Origin: Nitrospirota bacterium
GTDB taxonomy: Bacteria > Nitrospirota > Thermodesulfovibrionia > UBA6902
Assembly (NCBI GenBank): GCA_016214845.1
Contig: JACRMS010000028.1
Coordinates: 80,070-144,069 of the forward strand
Direction: 5' to 3'
Length of the DNA: 64,000 nt
A program made the position numbers and the translations under genes. Of the stretch, positions 63,996-64,000 are shown in pieces; position 1 is the stretch's first letter, and each line of letters starts with the position of its first letter. The notes beneath the pieces were generated by a model, which saw only the letters and a list, made by a program, of their open reading frames with translations, searched no databases and had not been told where the DNA came from.

Positions 63996-64000
63996 TTCAG

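Overview
The window reads as a chromosomal segment of a Gram-negative bacterium. It has lipoprotein and Tat signals, AmpG/NagZ cell-wall recycling, LysM and TPR envelope proteins, and diaminopimelate synthesis. Gene content and moderate GC suggest an uncultured Nitrospirota (Thermodesulfovibrio-like) lineage, but no rRNA or tRNA gene is present to prove this. Almost all of the window is dense housekeeping and signalling sequence. Accessory signals lie at about 22.2-25.9 kb, 36.5-44.4 kb and 62.8-64 kb.

Layout. 0-12.7 kb: partial MoxR ATPase, HD-GYP response regulator, CinA-like amidase, ligA, ChaN-like lipoprotein, TPR protein, 45-aa small protein, htpG, rlmB, B12/radical-SAM enzyme, phosphohexomutase, unknown 192-aa protein. 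13-16.5 kb: an unknown gene translationally coupled to a membrane-anchored archaeal-type Lon (LonB-like) protease. 16.5-22.2 kb: exported ankyrin protein, then a peptidoglycan-recycling block (nagA, DUF1460 amidase, ampG-like permease, nagZ). 22.2-25.9 kb: a 1140-aa TIR-NTPase-36-residue-repeat protein, probably a defence STAND protein. 26-36.4 kb: PAS-GGDEF, comM/yifB, YVTN propeller, xseA/xseB, LysM protein, argJ-argC-rpsI-rplM. 36.5-43.8 kb: a putative 55-codon selenoprotein gene with an in-frame UGA, then a seven-gene type II fatty-acid/polyketide-like cluster (KR, catalytically dead KS, ACP, dehydratase, KS, CrtI-like oxidoreductase, second KS). 43.8-49.5 kb: two histidine kinase-type proteins (one with a degenerate ATPase) and two response regulators. 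49.6-60.4 kb: dapB-yacG-dapF-lysA, tilS, gltX, glgP, purC, proA. 60.5-62.8 kb: two adjacent multicopper-oxidase genes, each with only half of the usual copper motifs. 62.9-64 kb: AT-rich edge with a tyrosine-recombinase N-terminal fragment, a divergent AbiU2-like gene and an attC-like inverted-repeat element, together resembling the start of an integron cassette array.

Repeats. Two classes recur. The first is tandem arrays with a strict 7-bp period but a different unit at each place; several lie in frame inside enzymes (nagA, tilS twice, and 13 units in dapF). The second is dispersed hairpin elements of at least four families in intergenic gaps.

The strongest candidates for something under-described are the UGA-containing dual-CxxC gene, the in-frame heptanucleotide arrays, the KS/KS-beta/CrtI cluster, the split multicopper oxidase, and the integron-like right edge.
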